DNA of 64,000 nucleotides from Caballeronia sp. SEWSISQ10-4 2. GTDB lineage: Bacteria > Pseudomonadota > Gammaproteobacteria > Burkholderiales > Burkholderiaceae. Each line of letters opens with the position of its first letter. The first letter of the stretch is position 1. The notes beneath the pieces were generated by a model. The model was not told the DNA's origin and ran no database searches. It was given only the letters and a program-made list of their open reading frames with translations. A program made the translations under genes and the position numbers. The DNA lies in contig NZ_JALPRJ010000018.1 of the NCBI RefSeq assembly GCF_030464885.1, positions 62,001 to 126,000 on the forward strand. The letters are read 5' to 3'. Positions 1 through 8,802 of the stretch are shown here, in pieces.

Positions 1-633
1 CACGCGCAGGGCATTCCGGTGTTCGACGCGCAGAACGTCGCACAGGCGATCGCCACGGTGGCGCGACTCGAGCAGCAGGTGCAGCAGGAAATCCAGCTTT
101 ACCAGTCGATGAACGGCACCCGAGGGTTCGGTCAACTGCTCGGCGCCCCGGTTCTTGCCAACTCGCTGCCGTCGAACTGGATGAGCGTCTACACCTCGGT
201 CCAGAACGGCGGCTACTCAGGACTGACGGGCAACGCACAGGCGTTGCGCTCGGCAAGCGAGATCTACAACTGCCAGGACCAGAGTGGCGTCGACGAGCAG
301 GTCTGCCAGCGTGCGCTCAACAAGCCGTTTCAGGACAAGGCGTTCGGGATGCAGGCGTATCAGACGGAGTTGCAGGAACTGAACCAGATTCAGAGCCTGA
401 TGCAGCAGATCGATGTGACGCAGGACCCGAAGGGCGTCGCGGAATTACAGGCACGCATTCAATCCGAGAGCACGACGGTCGGCAACGAGATGACGAAGCT
501 GCAGCTTTTCAAAATGCTCGCCGACACCGAAGACAAGCTGATCGCCGAACAGCAGAGCGAACTGGTGTTGAGCCGGGCAGGTAACACGACGCGGCTGCAG
601 GACCAGATGGTCCCCGCCACATTCGGGAACTGA
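1..633 (+). CDS. virB5: VirB5-like T4SS minor pilin (5' end cut by window)
   Basis: Secreted helical protein of the VirB5 family, which caps the conjugative T-pilus in the periplasm or extracellularly. The reading frame is open from base 1, so the signal peptide and true start lie outside the window; an internal GTG at 19 is not a credible start. The visible 211 residues are Gln- and Glu-rich helices, with a conserved-looking centre containing QSMNGTRGFGQLL and a Cys pair (YNCQDQ, QVCQ). It is followed after 12 bases by a small lipoprotein gene and then virB8. The VirB5 identity rests on sequence character and on its place before virB8-virB11. Confidence 0.8.
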   Translation, partial: HAQGIPVFDAQNVAQAIATVARLEQQVQQEIQLYQSMNGTRGFGQLLGAPVLANSLPSNWMSVYTSVQNGGYSGLTGNAQALRSASEIYNCQDQSGVDEQVCQRALNKPFQDKAFGMQAYQTELQELNQIQSLMQQIDVTQDPKGVAELQARIQSESTTVGNEMTKLQLFKMLADTEDKLIAEQQSELVLSRAGNTTRLQDQMVPATFGN

Positions 634-645
634 CGGAGCACAACC

Positions 646-834
646 GTGAAAGACATTTCCTTGATCATACTGATTTTTGAATTAGTAATACTAATTACAT
701 CATGCAGCGGTAATCCACCAAAACCGGTTCTACCGGACGGGTCACACCGCGTTCCGGTGAACCGTGTTCTCCCTCCATCTGGGGCATCGCATGCATCACC
801 GGCGGCATCATCGACTGATGGAGCCGGACCATGA
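646..834 (+). CDS. Small lipoprotein (VirB7 or entry-exclusion type)
   Basis: A 62-residue protein starting with GTG. A hydrophobic segment (residues 5-18) ends in a lipobox-like LITSC followed by SGNPPKP, so it is probably an outer-membrane or periplasmic lipoprotein. The tail is rich in Ser, Pro and Ala. It sits between virB5 and virB8 and overlaps the virB8 start by 4 bases (ATGA). In VirB systems this slot holds VirB7, which stabilises VirB9, or an entry-exclusion lipoprotein; sequence alone does not separate the two. The local DNA is less GC-rich than its neighbours. Confidence 0.6.
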   Translation: MKDISLIILIFELVILITSCSGNPPKPVLPDGSHRVPVNRVLPPSGASHASPAASSTDGAGP

Positions 835-1544
835 AAACTGGCCACGATTATCGGCGGGTGCTCGACATCGAGGCGTCCCTGTCCGACATGCAGGAGCGTT
901 CGGAGCGACGTGCGTGGCACATCGCGTACGCGGCCGTGGGCCTTGCCTTGCTTTGTTCGACTGCGCTCGCCGTGATGGTTCCCTTCTACCGGGTGGTGCC
1001 GTTGCCCATCGAGGTGGACCGGCTCACAGGAGAGGCTCAGATGATCGACGTGCTCGACGCGAAGCACGTTCACCCAAAGGAAATCCAGGACAAGCACTGG
1101 GTCGAGGTTTACGTACGCTCGCGCGAGCGCTACGACTGGGGGCTGCTGCAGATGGACTACGACCGCGTGCTCAACATGAGCGACGACACAGTCGCGCGGG
1201 ATTACCGCCAGATCTATGGCGGTCCCGATGCGCTTGACAGGCAGCTCGGTCCCGGCACCGAGAAGGGTATCCGCATTCTTTCGACGACGTTGCCGCCGGA
1301 TGAACCCGGGCGCGCGGTGGTGCATATCGAGCGGACGACGCGCAAGAACGGGGTCGACAACGCCGAACCACCGCAGCGCTTCGTCGTAACGCTGGCCTTC
1401 ATGTACCGGCCGCCTGTGTTCACGCGGGAGAACGTGGCTGTCGAAAACCCGTTCGGCTTCAAGGTGACCGCCTACAGTCGCGATTCTGAGTACACACCAC
1501 CCGCGCCGCCTGCGTCATCGCCCGTTGTAGGAGGCGTGCGATGA
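831..1544 (+). CDS. virB8: VirB8 inner-membrane T4SS assembly factor
   Basis: Bitopic inner-membrane protein of the VirB8 family, a nucleation factor of the T4SS with a large periplasmic NTF2-like domain. The 237-residue product has a short cytoplasmic N-terminus, one membrane span at about residues 30-51, and a periplasmic domain in which the VVPLPIEVDRLTG segment and the downstream NPFGFKVTAYSRD segment are typical of the family. The start overlaps the preceding lipoprotein gene (ATGA) and the end overlaps virB9 by 4 bases, so translation is coupled. Confidence 0.92.
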   Translation: MKTGHDYRRVLDIEASLSDMQERSERRAWHIAYAAVGLALLCSTALAVMVPFYRVVPLPIEVDRLTGEAQMIDVLDAKHVHPKEIQDKHWVEVYVRSRERYDWGLLQMDYDRVLNMSDDTVARDYRQIYGGPDALDRQLGPGTEKGIRILSTTLPPDEPGRAVVHIERTTRKNGVDNAEPPQRFVVTLAFMYRPPVFTRENVAVENPFGFKVTAYSRDSEYTPPAPPASSPVVGGVR

Positions 1545-2362
1545 AACCGACTCTCCTTGTAGCAGTGATGCTCGTGCTGGGTTCCGGGGCTGCGAACGCC
1601 TATGACCTGCCAGACTGGTCGAGTGACCCGCGCGTGCGGCACGTGTCGTACCGGCCTGACGAAGTCGTGCGCATTGATGCACAGCGTGGGTTCGCCACAC
1701 ACATTGCGCTCGACCCGCACGAACAAATTCTCGTGGTAGCACCTGGCGATAGGGACGGCTGGCAGGTTGTGGCGAGCAAGGGTGATCACGACGTCTATCT
1801 GAAGCCGCAGCTCGCGGCGCATGACTCGAACCTCGAGATTCGTACCGACCGGCGCAGTTACAGCTTCGATTTGGTCGTGCTGCCGCTGAGGGTGAGATTT
1901 GGCAATGACGAGGAGATGTACCGCGTCACATTCACGTATCCCGACGAGATGCGGACTAAAACCCAAGTCGATGCGGAGCAGGCGTTGGTACAGGCGCGCC
2001 TTTCGCAGCCGCCAGTCCTGCGCAACGCCCGGTATTCGATGCAGGTGATGCCGCATTCGGACGATATTGCGCCGACCGCAGCATGGGATGACGGGCGCTT
2101 TACCTATATCCGCATCCCGAATAACCGGCGAATTCCCGCGATCTTCCAGGTCGCGGAAGACGATACCGAAAGCGTGGTTGACAGGCACATGGACGGCGAC
2201 CTGGTGGTCATTCACGAGGTCGCGAAGCGTTTTGTGTTGCGCCTTGGCGATGCAGTAGTGGGGCTGTGGAACGACGCGTACGACATGGACGGCGTGCCGC
2301 CGAAAGATGGCACGACGGTCAGCGGGGTGAAACGCGTCCTGCGGAGCAGCGGCCATGAGTAA
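1541..2362 (+). CDS. virB9: VirB9 outer-membrane-complex protein
   Basis: Periplasmic/outer-membrane component of the T4SS core complex, which forms the O-layer with VirB7 and VirB10. The 273-residue precursor begins with a clear signal peptide (residues 1-20, cleavage after GSGAANA). The N-terminal half has the VirB9 start DPRVRHVSYRPDEV, and the C-terminal half has the beta-rich CagX/VirB9 segment DDGRFTYIRIPNNRRIPAIF. It overlaps virB8 by 4 bases and virB10 by 8, which keeps the order 8-9-10. Confidence 0.93.
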   Translation: MKPTLLVAVMLVLGSGAANAYDLPDWSSDPRVRHVSYRPDEVVRIDAQRGFATHIALDPHEQILVVAPGDRDGWQVVASKGDHDVYLKPQLAAHDSNLEIRTDRRSYSFDLVVLPLRVRFGNDEEMYRVTFTYPDEMRTKTQVDAEQALVQARLSQPPVLRNARYSMQVMPHSDDIAPTAAWDDGRFTYIRIPNNRRIPAIFQVAEDDTESVVDRHMDGDLVVIHEVAKRFVLRLGDAVVGLWNDAYDMDGVPPKDGTTVSGVKRVLRSSGHE

Positions 2363-3587
2363 CGATACCACTGGCAACACAATCGAGCAGGATGGCACGC
2401 CTCGCGATGGAGGTGACGGCGACAACCGTAATGCTCGCGATGCGCGCACGCCACCGGTGGCTGAGCGCGGCATGCCCGATCTGGGGCAACAGCGAGGTCG
2501 TCCGCGGGCATGGTGGTTGACACCGCTCGCAATTGTGGTCGTGGTCGCCGTTGGCGCGGTGTGGACAGTGCACGGGTTTCTCGCGCGTCATGACGCGGCC
2601 GCTAAGGCGCGTCGGGATGCGGCGCTCGATCAGCCCTCGCAGGGGCGCGTGTTTGGTGGTGAGGCATTAGTTGGCGCACCTGCGTCGGCAACGAGCGCTG
2701 CCAGTGCGGTAACCCCGCATTCGCCGTCGGTGCCAACAGTGGTTGCAAGCCGGCCGCCTGTCGGCACCGCGCACGCTACGTCTGGCCGCAGTTATTACGA
2801 CGCTCCGCTCCTGGCGGGTGGCGTTGCCAGTGCTGCGGGCAGTTCAACAGGCCCGCTCGACGATGGAGCGATGGCTTCCGCTGGGGCCTCGGCGCCCAAT
2901 GCCGGTGGGCGCGCACTAGCGGCGGAGCGAGGCCAGGTCGACAGCCCACTGGGGCAGGTGCTGACGCCGACACTGACGCCGCGCGTGAGCGCCGGTCGTC
3001 TAGGCAACCGGAGCCTCATCCTCGCGCAGGGTGCCAAGATCGACTGCGCGGGAGATACCGCGTTCGACTCCAGTGAAGCGGGCCTGTCCACCTGCACTGT
3101 GACGAAAAACGTCTATTCCGACAATGGACGGGTGGTCCTGATCGAACGCGGCTCGCAGATCAACAGCCAGTACCGCTCGAATCTATCGCCCGGGCAGAGG
3201 CGCGTATTCATCCTGTCGGCGCGGATCAAGACACCGAACGGCGTGACAGTTGAGATCGATTCGCCTGCGGCTGATGCGCTCGGACGCATGGGCATCGGCG
3301 GATATGTGAACAACCACTGGGGCGAGCGCGTGGGCGCGGCGTTCCTGCTGAGTATCACGCAGGACGCGATCGGCTACCTAGCGACGCGCGGTGGCAACAA
3401 CAACAGTTCCACGGTCTTCGAGAACACGCAGCAGACCGGCAACGACATGGCTGCTCGCGTGCTCGACAGCACGATCAACATCCCTCCGACGCTTACGCAG
3501 AATCAGGGTGCTGAGTTCACGATCGTTGTCGCGCGCGATCTCGATTTCAGCTCCGTCTATGCATTGCAGCCGGAGGCCACCCAATGA
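2355..3587 (+). CDS. virB10: VirB10 energy-sensing scaffold
   Basis: TrbI/VirB10-family protein spanning both membranes; in the family it couples ATPase activity to the outer-membrane channel. The 410 residues comprise a charged cytoplasmic tail, one inner-membrane span at about 53-77, a long Ala/Ser/Pro-rich periplasmic linker (about 95-205), and a C-terminal beta-barrel domain. That domain carries the family hallmarks: SLILAQGAKIDCA, then ERGSQINSQY, then a glycine-rich segment around LGRMGIGGYVNNHWGERVG. It overlaps virB11 by 4 bases. Confidence 0.94.
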   Translation: MSNDTTGNTIEQDGTPRDGGDGDNRNARDARTPPVAERGMPDLGQQRGRPRAWWLTPLAIVVVVAVGAVWTVHGFLARHDAAAKARRDAALDQPSQGRVFGGEALVGAPASATSAASAVTPHSPSVPTVVASRPPVGTAHATSGRSYYDAPLLAGGVASAAGSSTGPLDDGAMASAGASAPNAGGRALAAERGQVDSPLGQVLTPTLTPRVSAGRLGNRSLILAQGAKIDCAGDTAFDSSEAGLSTCTVTKNVYSDNGRVVLIERGSQINSQYRSNLSPGQRRVFILSARIKTPNGVTVEIDSPAADALGRMGIGGYVNNHWGERVGAAFLLSITQDAIGYLATRGGNNNSSTVFENTQQTGNDMAARVLDSTINIPPTLTQNQGAEFTIVVARDLDFSSVYALQPEATQ

Positions 3588-4702
3588 ATGGGCCTGCGCT
3601 GACTGCCAGTTGGGCTGACGAGACCCTGCTCGCGAGGTTGCCGGACGACGCGTCCGTGCGTGAGCTGATGCGCCCGTTCGCATCGCTGCTCGACAATGGA
3701 GACGTCACTGAGCTCGTGATCAACCGGCCGCAGCGTGTGCTCACCGAAACGCATCTTGGCTGGCACGCCTTCGACTATCGCGACCTCGATTTCGAGCGCC
3801 TGATGTCGTTCGCGGTGGCCATCGCCACGCTCACGAACCAGGAAGTCTCTGCCGAAAATCCGGTGCTCTCGGCGCTGCTGCCCGGCGATGCTCGCATCCA
3901 GATTGTGGTGCCCCCGGTCGTTCCGCCACGCACAGTGTCAGTCACGATTCGTCGCCCATCGTCGCGGGAGAAGACGCTCGGTATCTACCGTGCTGAGGGA
4001 CTCTTTAACCACACTTCGTGGCATCGGCCGGCGGGTCTCGACGATGCCACCAAGGTGTTGCGACCACCGGACCAGCATCTCGTGCGCCGGCTGGATGAGC
4101 ACGACTTCGCGGCCTTCTTTGAGCTTGCGGTGCTTGCCCGACTGAATATCGTCATCGTCGGCAACACGGGTTCTGGCAAGACGAGCTTCATGAAAACGCT
4201 CTGCCAGCATATCCCGGCAAGCGAGCGTGTCGTGACGATCGAGGATGTGCGGGAGCTGTTCATCCGCCACATTGAGAACTGTGTCCATCTCATCTACAGC
4301 AAGGGCGGTCACGGGCAGGCTCGCATCACGCCTGCGGACCTGATCGCCTGCACGATGCGCATGCGTCCCGATCGCGTGCTGCTGGCGGAGCTGCGCGGCG
4401 CGGAAGCGTACGACTTCCTGAAGTTACTGACCACAGGGCACTCCGGTTCGATTACGAGCTATCACGCATCGAATGCGGCGGTGGCGATCGAGCGCTTTGC
4501 CCTAATGGCGAAGGAGCATCCAGAGGCGGCCGCGTATGACGATGCGGCGCTCAAGCGCCTGTTATTTCTGACCATTGACGTGGTCGCCCATATGGAGGCG
4601 CAACCGGTGTTCGACGATGCGGGCGTCCAGACTGGCAAACGCTGGTCCATGTCGGAAGTCTGGTTCGATCCGGTACGCAAGTGCCGGACCGAGTTTGAGT
4701 GA
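3584..4702 (+). CDS. virB11: VirB11 hexameric traffic ATPase
   Basis: Cytoplasmic secretion ATPase of the VirB11/TadA family that powers pilus assembly and substrate transfer. In its 372 residues, the N-terminal domain (1-150) is followed by a RecA-like domain with Walker A GNTGSGKTS (about residue 192), an Asp box (TIEDVREL), a Walker B-like stretch (PDRVLLAELRGAEAYDFL) and a His box (TGHSGSITSYHA). All key residues are present. It overlaps virB10 by 4 bases and stops just before the VirD4 anchor gene. Confidence 0.95.
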   Translation: MNGPALTASWADETLLARLPDDASVRELMRPFASLLDNGDVTELVINRPQRVLTETHLGWHAFDYRDLDFERLMSFAVAIATLTNQEVSAENPVLSALLPGDARIQIVVPPVVPPRTVSVTIRRPSSREKTLGIYRAEGLFNHTSWHRPAGLDDATKVLRPPDQHLVRRLDEHDFAAFFELAVLARLNIVIVGNTGSGKTSFMKTLCQHIPASERVVTIEDVRELFIRHIENCVHLIYSKGGHGQARITPADLIACTMRMRPDRVLLAELRGAEAYDFLKLLTTGHSGSITSYHASNAAVAIERFALMAKEHPEAAAYDDAALKRLLFLTIDVVAHMEAQPVFDDAGVQTGKRWSMSEVWFDPVRKCRTEFE

Positions 4703-4740
4703 ACGCTCGCGTGAACCTCTGCAGAAGGATGGAGCAGACC

Positions 4741-5106
4741 ATGCAAAATCGCGGTTGGCATTACGTCTATATGGCGGCGAAGACGCTGGCGATTCTCGTA
4801 GTCCTGGGCGCGGCGCTTCTGGCCGCGCTCTGGCTCGCGTCATTCTTCCTCTACGCGAGTCTGCGTGTCGATCCGCTGCATTCGGGGATATGGGGCTGGC
4901 CGGATGCGGCCCGTGCGTGGCATGACGGCGGGTTGCCGAAAGAAGGCAGGCGGCTTGCCGGCTCGGCAATTTTCGGGTTGCTGGTCGCCTTCGGTGGACC
5001 GGGACTTGGGTTGTCCGCATTGTGGAACCGCTCTGGTCATCGCCGTCTCTACGGCAGCGCGCGGTTCGCGAGCGACGCGGAAATCCGTGCGGCGGGGCTG
5101 CTATGA
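4741..5106 (+). CDS. virD4: VirD4 coupling protein, N-terminal membrane-anchor part
   Basis: Encodes what is normally the N-terminus of a VirD4/TraG coupling protein: a hydrophobic region with spans at about residues 12-40 and 75-95, then the segment RRLYGSARFASDAEIRAAGLL, which in VirD4/TraG leads directly into the ATPase domain. Here the frame stops at that point and the ATPase continues in another frame from an overlapping ATG (ATGA at 5103-5106). I chose the ATG at 4741 because GGAG lies 6 bases upstream; a GTG at 4699 overlapping the virB11 stop is also possible. Either the gene is naturally split and translationally coupled, or a frameshift has separated one gene. Confidence 0.75.
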   Translation: MQNRGWHYVYMAAKTLAILVVLGAALLAALWLASFFLYASLRVDPLHSGIWGWPDAARAWHDGGLPKEGRRLAGSAIFGLLVAFGGPGLGLSALWNRSGHRRLYGSARFASDAEIRAAGLL

Positions 5107-6899
5107 GCGCTGTCATCACAGCCAATCCCGGACCGGCCATCGTCGTGGGCGTGTGGCGCGGACGGTACCTGCGTTTTGTGGGCCAGCAGTTCGTGCTGCT
5201 CGCGGCTCCGGCGCGTTCGGGAAAGGGTGTCGGTATCGTGATTCCGAACCTGCTGAGCTATCCGGATTCGGCAGTGGTGCTCGACATCAAGCAGGAGAAC
5301 TACACCATCACGGCTGGCTTCAGGCGTGCCCACGGCCACGCGATCTACCTCTTCAATCCTTTCGCCGAGGATGGGCGAACGCACCGCTACAACCCGTTGT
5401 CGGCCATTTCGGACGGGGCGTTTCGCGTGGGTGACGTTCTCGCGATCGGCTACGCCCTCTATCCGGTTGGCGGCCATGACGATTTCTGGAAGGACCAGGC
5501 GCGCAATCTTTTTCTGGGCATCGTGCTGCTGCTGTGCGAATGGCAGGACGCGCGGCGTGCCGGTAAGTCAGAGATCCCAGACTATCCCGTCACCATGGGA
5601 GAGGTCCTGAGGCAGTCATCAGGCAACGGCATGCCCGTGAAGGCGTATCTGCAAAAGGCGCTGCTGCAGCATCGCTATCTCCTCACGGGTCCATGCGTCG
5701 ATGCGCTGAACCGGTTTCTCGCGAATGACGACAAAGTACTGGCGAGCATCCTCGCAACCTTCAATGCGCCGCTCACGATCTGGGCCAACCCGATCGTTGA
5801 TGCTGCGACGAGCACAAACGATTTCGACCTACGGGACGTCCGCAAACGGCGCATGACAGTCTATATCGGCATCACGCCGGACCATTTGACGGAGTCGTCG
5901 CTGCTCGTCAATCTGGTGTTCTCCCAGCTCGTCAATCTCAACACCAAGCAGTTGCCGCAGGACAACCCGGCGCTGAAATTCCAGTGCCTGCTGCTCATGG
6001 ACGAATTCACCGCGATCGGCAAAATTCACATCATCGCGCGCGCAGTCGCGTATATGGCCGGCTACAACCTTCGCATGCTCTCAATCGTGCAGTCGGTCTC
6101 GCAACTGGAGTCGGTCTATGGCCGTGCCGATGCCCGCACGTTCGTCACCAACCACGCGATGCAGATTCTGTACGCGCCGCGTGAGCAGAAGGACGCCAAC
6201 GAGTATTCCGAGATGTTGGGCACCTTCACCGACAAGGCGCGCAGCGTGAGTCGCTCCAACGCCATCCTCGGCGGTCGCAGTGGTTCGAGCGAGAGCGTCT
6301 CCGAGCAACGTCGACCGTTGCTGCTGCCGCAGGAACTGAAGGAGCTTGGCCGGGAGAAGGAGATCATCCTGCTCGAGAACACCAAGCCGATCCTGGCCGA
6401 CAAGATCTGCTACTGGCGCGACCCCGTCTTCACGTCACGGCTTGCCGTAGCGCCCCGGGTCTCAGCGATGGACCTCGTACGCTTCGGTGCTCAGGTCGAG
6501 CGGCGCGTGCGCGAACTCAGAGCGGACGAAATCGAAGCGGATGCGTCAGGACTGATCCATGTGCCGGTCGAGTATCTGGAGGTGTTGCAGGCATGGGATC
6601 CGCGAGATCTGCCTTCGCGGCTTGCCGACATCAGCGAGGACGAGGTGAGCGCGTACGTTGAGCGGCACTTCATGCTGCTTGGCGTTCCGGTTGACCGGAT
6701 CAGGCAGGCAAGGCGAAGGCTGTCTGTGGAGGATCTGGACGTGACGGAACTCAGGTCGCCTTCCAGGTCAAGAAACCACTGGGCAATCAGCAAGGCAGCG
6801 GGCGGGAACGTACGCCCCGGAGGGAGTCGCCGCGCCATTCGCCCGGTTGACCCGTTCGGGAACTCAAACGTTGCACCGTTACGCGGAGAGCATCGATGA
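5103..6899 (+). CDS. virD4: VirD4/TraG coupling ATPase domain
   Basis: Coupling protein ATPase that brings the relaxase-DNA complex to the T4SS channel. The 598 residues contain Walker A APARSGKGVG (about 35-44), a Walker B CLLLMDEFTAIGK (about 295), and the conserved DIKQENY, NPF and QSVSQLE segments. It lacks its own membrane spans, which are encoded just upstream in a separate frame with a 4-base ATGA overlap. An earlier TTG at 5022 is in frame, but it would overlap the upstream gene heavily. The C-terminal 100 residues after the ATPase are Arg-rich and of unknown role. It overlaps the next gene by 4 bases. Confidence 0.9.
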   Translation: MSAVITANPGPAIVVGVWRGRYLRFVGQQFVLLAAPARSGKGVGIVIPNLLSYPDSAVVLDIKQENYTITAGFRRAHGHAIYLFNPFAEDGRTHRYNPLSAISDGAFRVGDVLAIGYALYPVGGHDDFWKDQARNLFLGIVLLLCEWQDARRAGKSEIPDYPVTMGEVLRQSSGNGMPVKAYLQKALLQHRYLLTGPCVDALNRFLANDDKVLASILATFNAPLTIWANPIVDAATSTNDFDLRDVRKRRMTVYIGITPDHLTESSLLVNLVFSQLVNLNTKQLPQDNPALKFQCLLLMDEFTAIGKIHIIARAVAYMAGYNLRMLSIVQSVSQLESVYGRADARTFVTNHAMQILYAPREQKDANEYSEMLGTFTDKARSVSRSNAILGGRSGSSESVSEQRRPLLLPQELKELGREKEIILLENTKPILADKICYWRDPVFTSRLAVAPRVSAMDLVRFGAQVERRVRELRADEIEADASGLIHVPVEYLEVLQAWDPRDLPSRLADISEDEVSAYVERHFMLLGVPVDRIRQARRRLSVEDLDVTELRSPSRSRNHWAISKAAGGNVRPGGSRRAIRPVDPFGNSNVAPLRGEHR

Positions 6900-8743
6900 C
6901 CACGCGGTCCGTTGACGAGGCCGCTCGTGCGCGCGCCGCGCTTGCTGTGATTCCTTCGGAAAACTACACAACGTGGGTTGATATGGCGTTCGCGCTCAAG
7001 CAGGGATTCGGTGATGCGGGCTATGACATCTGGGATGAGTGGAGCCGCAGGGCGCACAACTACAGCGAGCGCGCTGCACGTGTGACGTGGCGCTCGGCCA
7101 GCGCATCGGGAGGCAAGACGCTTGCGTCGCTTTTCTGGCTGGCGGAGCAGCACGGCTTCGATCTGAAAGGGACGAGAGTGCCGGGTGCTGTTGCGAATGG
7201 CCTGATGGGTCCCGACCGGGAGACGCTGGAGCGTCGTGCGCAGGAAGCTGACCGCGACGAACGGAAGGTGCGTGCTCGCCACGCCGTAGTGGCCCATGAG
7301 GCGGCGTCAATCTGGCTATGGGCGCGACCCGTCGGACCAGAGCATCCGTATCTGACGCGCAAGCAGCTCAAATCGACAGAGATGTTGCGAGAACTGGAAG
7401 CAATCGAACTGCGGACACTCCTCGGCTATGAGGCGTCGAGCGAGGAAGAGATCCTCACGGGCCGAGTGCTGATTGTACCCGTATGGAGGGGCGCCATCCT
7501 GTCGACGCTTGAGCTTATCGATGAACACGGGCGTAAATCGTCGCTCGCCGGAGGCGTGAAGAAGGGCGGGTACTGGATGACGCGGCCTGAACCGGTAACC
7601 GGCGAAACAGCTTCTCCAATGCTGATCGGAGAAGGGATGGCGACGGTGCTGTCTGCGCACCGGGCAACCGGATGGTTCGCGGCGGCAGCACTATCGAGCG
7701 GCAATCTCAGCGAGGTTGCCGGCATCCTGCGCGAACGGTTTCCTGATGCCGAGCTGATCGTCATCGGCGATCTCGGCCATGGTGAGGAATCTGCGCGCCA
7801 AGCAGCCAGGCACGTTGCAGCGCAGCTTGCCCTTCCTGTGTTTGCACCGCAGGCGCTGATCGAAGGTTCCCGGCCGACTGACTTCAACGACATGGCAGTG
7901 CTGTCGGGCACGGACGCCGTACGTCGTCTGTTGCGGGACGTGGCGTTTCGCGAGGTCGTGACCGCGGACGTGACTCCCGAACCAGACCCGATCCCTTCCG
8001 CCGAAGCGAAGGCGGATGAACAAAAGGAGGGAGGTGAAATGGGCCGAGTGAAAGAGGAAATGGTGGACGACGCCGGCAGCATGAGACGTCGTAAGGCGGC
8101 GCCGACGAAGGTCGCGCAGGAAGTAGCGGAGGTGTCCCTGGCGACGCCAGTCTCGCAGGGCGGACAAGTCCCAGAGGCATCTGAGGGGAGCCCCCCGACG
8201 GATCCACCGAAGGCGGCGGGGACTCGCCGGGAGATTGGCAAAGCGCTATACGGGCTTGATGGCGTCCCGCAGGAGATAAAGACGCTCGCGCAGCAGCGGT
8301 TCGGCGTGCAGATCCGCATGGCGACGCCACGTGAAAACGGCGGACCGTACCGCGGCGAGGTCATCAACACGGAGCGCTATCTGATTCAGGAGGTGGCGAC
8401 ACGCAGTGTCGTATTTCATGTAAAGGACCGGATGGAATTCGTTTCGGACCGGCTGAAATGGATGGACGAGAACCAGAGGTTGAACGGCGCGGAGGTGCAG
8501 ATCGGATACGACGGTGATCGTCCGAAGGTGTATCCGTGGGACCGCGTGCGTGACCAGCTCGAACGCACCGTGGCGTCGCTGAAGAAATCGGCGCGCGAGG
8601 TCGGTTTTGGCGCGGACCTCGACGGCACCCTCGACCAGTTGCAGGCAAGTTCATGGACACGGATCCGGGAGGTGCGTGCCGCGGCGCTCGCGCAGTTGAA
8701 GGAACGGGCTCTCCGCGAACCGAAGAATGAGCCTGACCGATAA
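6896..8743 (+). CDS. Plasmid primase-like protein (PriCT_2, Toprim, KfrB-like)
   Basis: The 615-residue protein has three parts. Residues 1-90 resemble PriCT_2, a primase C-terminal helical module (segment YTTWVDMAFALKQGFG and a WRSAS motif). Residues about 235-340 form a Toprim fold with a conserved Glu in LIGEGMATVLSA and an acidic strand in ELIVIGDLGHGEE. After a charged Lys/Glu/Pro linker, residues about 455-560 (GPYRGEVIN, VVFHVKDR, GAEVQIGYDGDRPKV) resemble the KfrB domain of plasmid proteins. Families with PriCT/Toprim prime DNA synthesis after strand transfer; no archaeo-eukaryotic primase catalytic domain is obvious, so it may handle DNA ends or partner a helicase. It is translationally coupled to virD4. 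Confidence 0.65.
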   Translation: MTTRSVDEAARARAALAVIPSENYTTWVDMAFALKQGFGDAGYDIWDEWSRRAHNYSERAARVTWRSASASGGKTLASLFWLAEQHGFDLKGTRVPGAVANGLMGPDRETLERRAQEADRDERKVRARHAVVAHEAASIWLWARPVGPEHPYLTRKQLKSTEMLRELEAIELRTLLGYEASSEEEILTGRVLIVPVWRGAILSTLELIDEHGRKSSLAGGVKKGGYWMTRPEPVTGETASPMLIGEGMATVLSAHRATGWFAAAALSSGNLSEVAGILRERFPDAELIVIGDLGHGEESARQAARHVAAQLALPVFAPQALIEGSRPTDFNDMAVLSGTDAVRRLLRDVAFREVVTADVTPEPDPIPSAEAKADEQKEGGEMGRVKEEMVDDAGSMRRRKAAPTKVAQEVAEVSLATPVSQGGQVPEASEGSPPTDPPKAAGTRREIGKALYGLDGVPQEIKTLAQQRFGVQIRMATPRENGGPYRGEVINTERYLIQEVATRSVVFHVKDRMEFVSDRLKWMDENQRLNGAEVQIGYDGDRPKVYPWDRVRDQLERTVASLKKSAREVGFGADLDGTLDQLQASSWTRIREVRAAALAQLKERALREPKNEPDR

Positions 8744-8802
8744 GGACTCTGCGGCGGGCAACGAGACAATTGGCCGGGGCTAAACGAGTACGAGGCCTTA
8801 CC

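Noticed and set aside
459..1325. Long minus-strand frame (288 codons) opposite virB5/virB8
   Set aside because: It overlaps well-supported VirB genes, has Arg/His-rich low-complexity composition, and no recognisable domain: a GC-rich shadow.
1472..2473. Minus-strand frame of 333 codons opposite virB9
   Set aside because: VirB9 with signal peptide is clear on the plus strand; the antisense frame has no motif.
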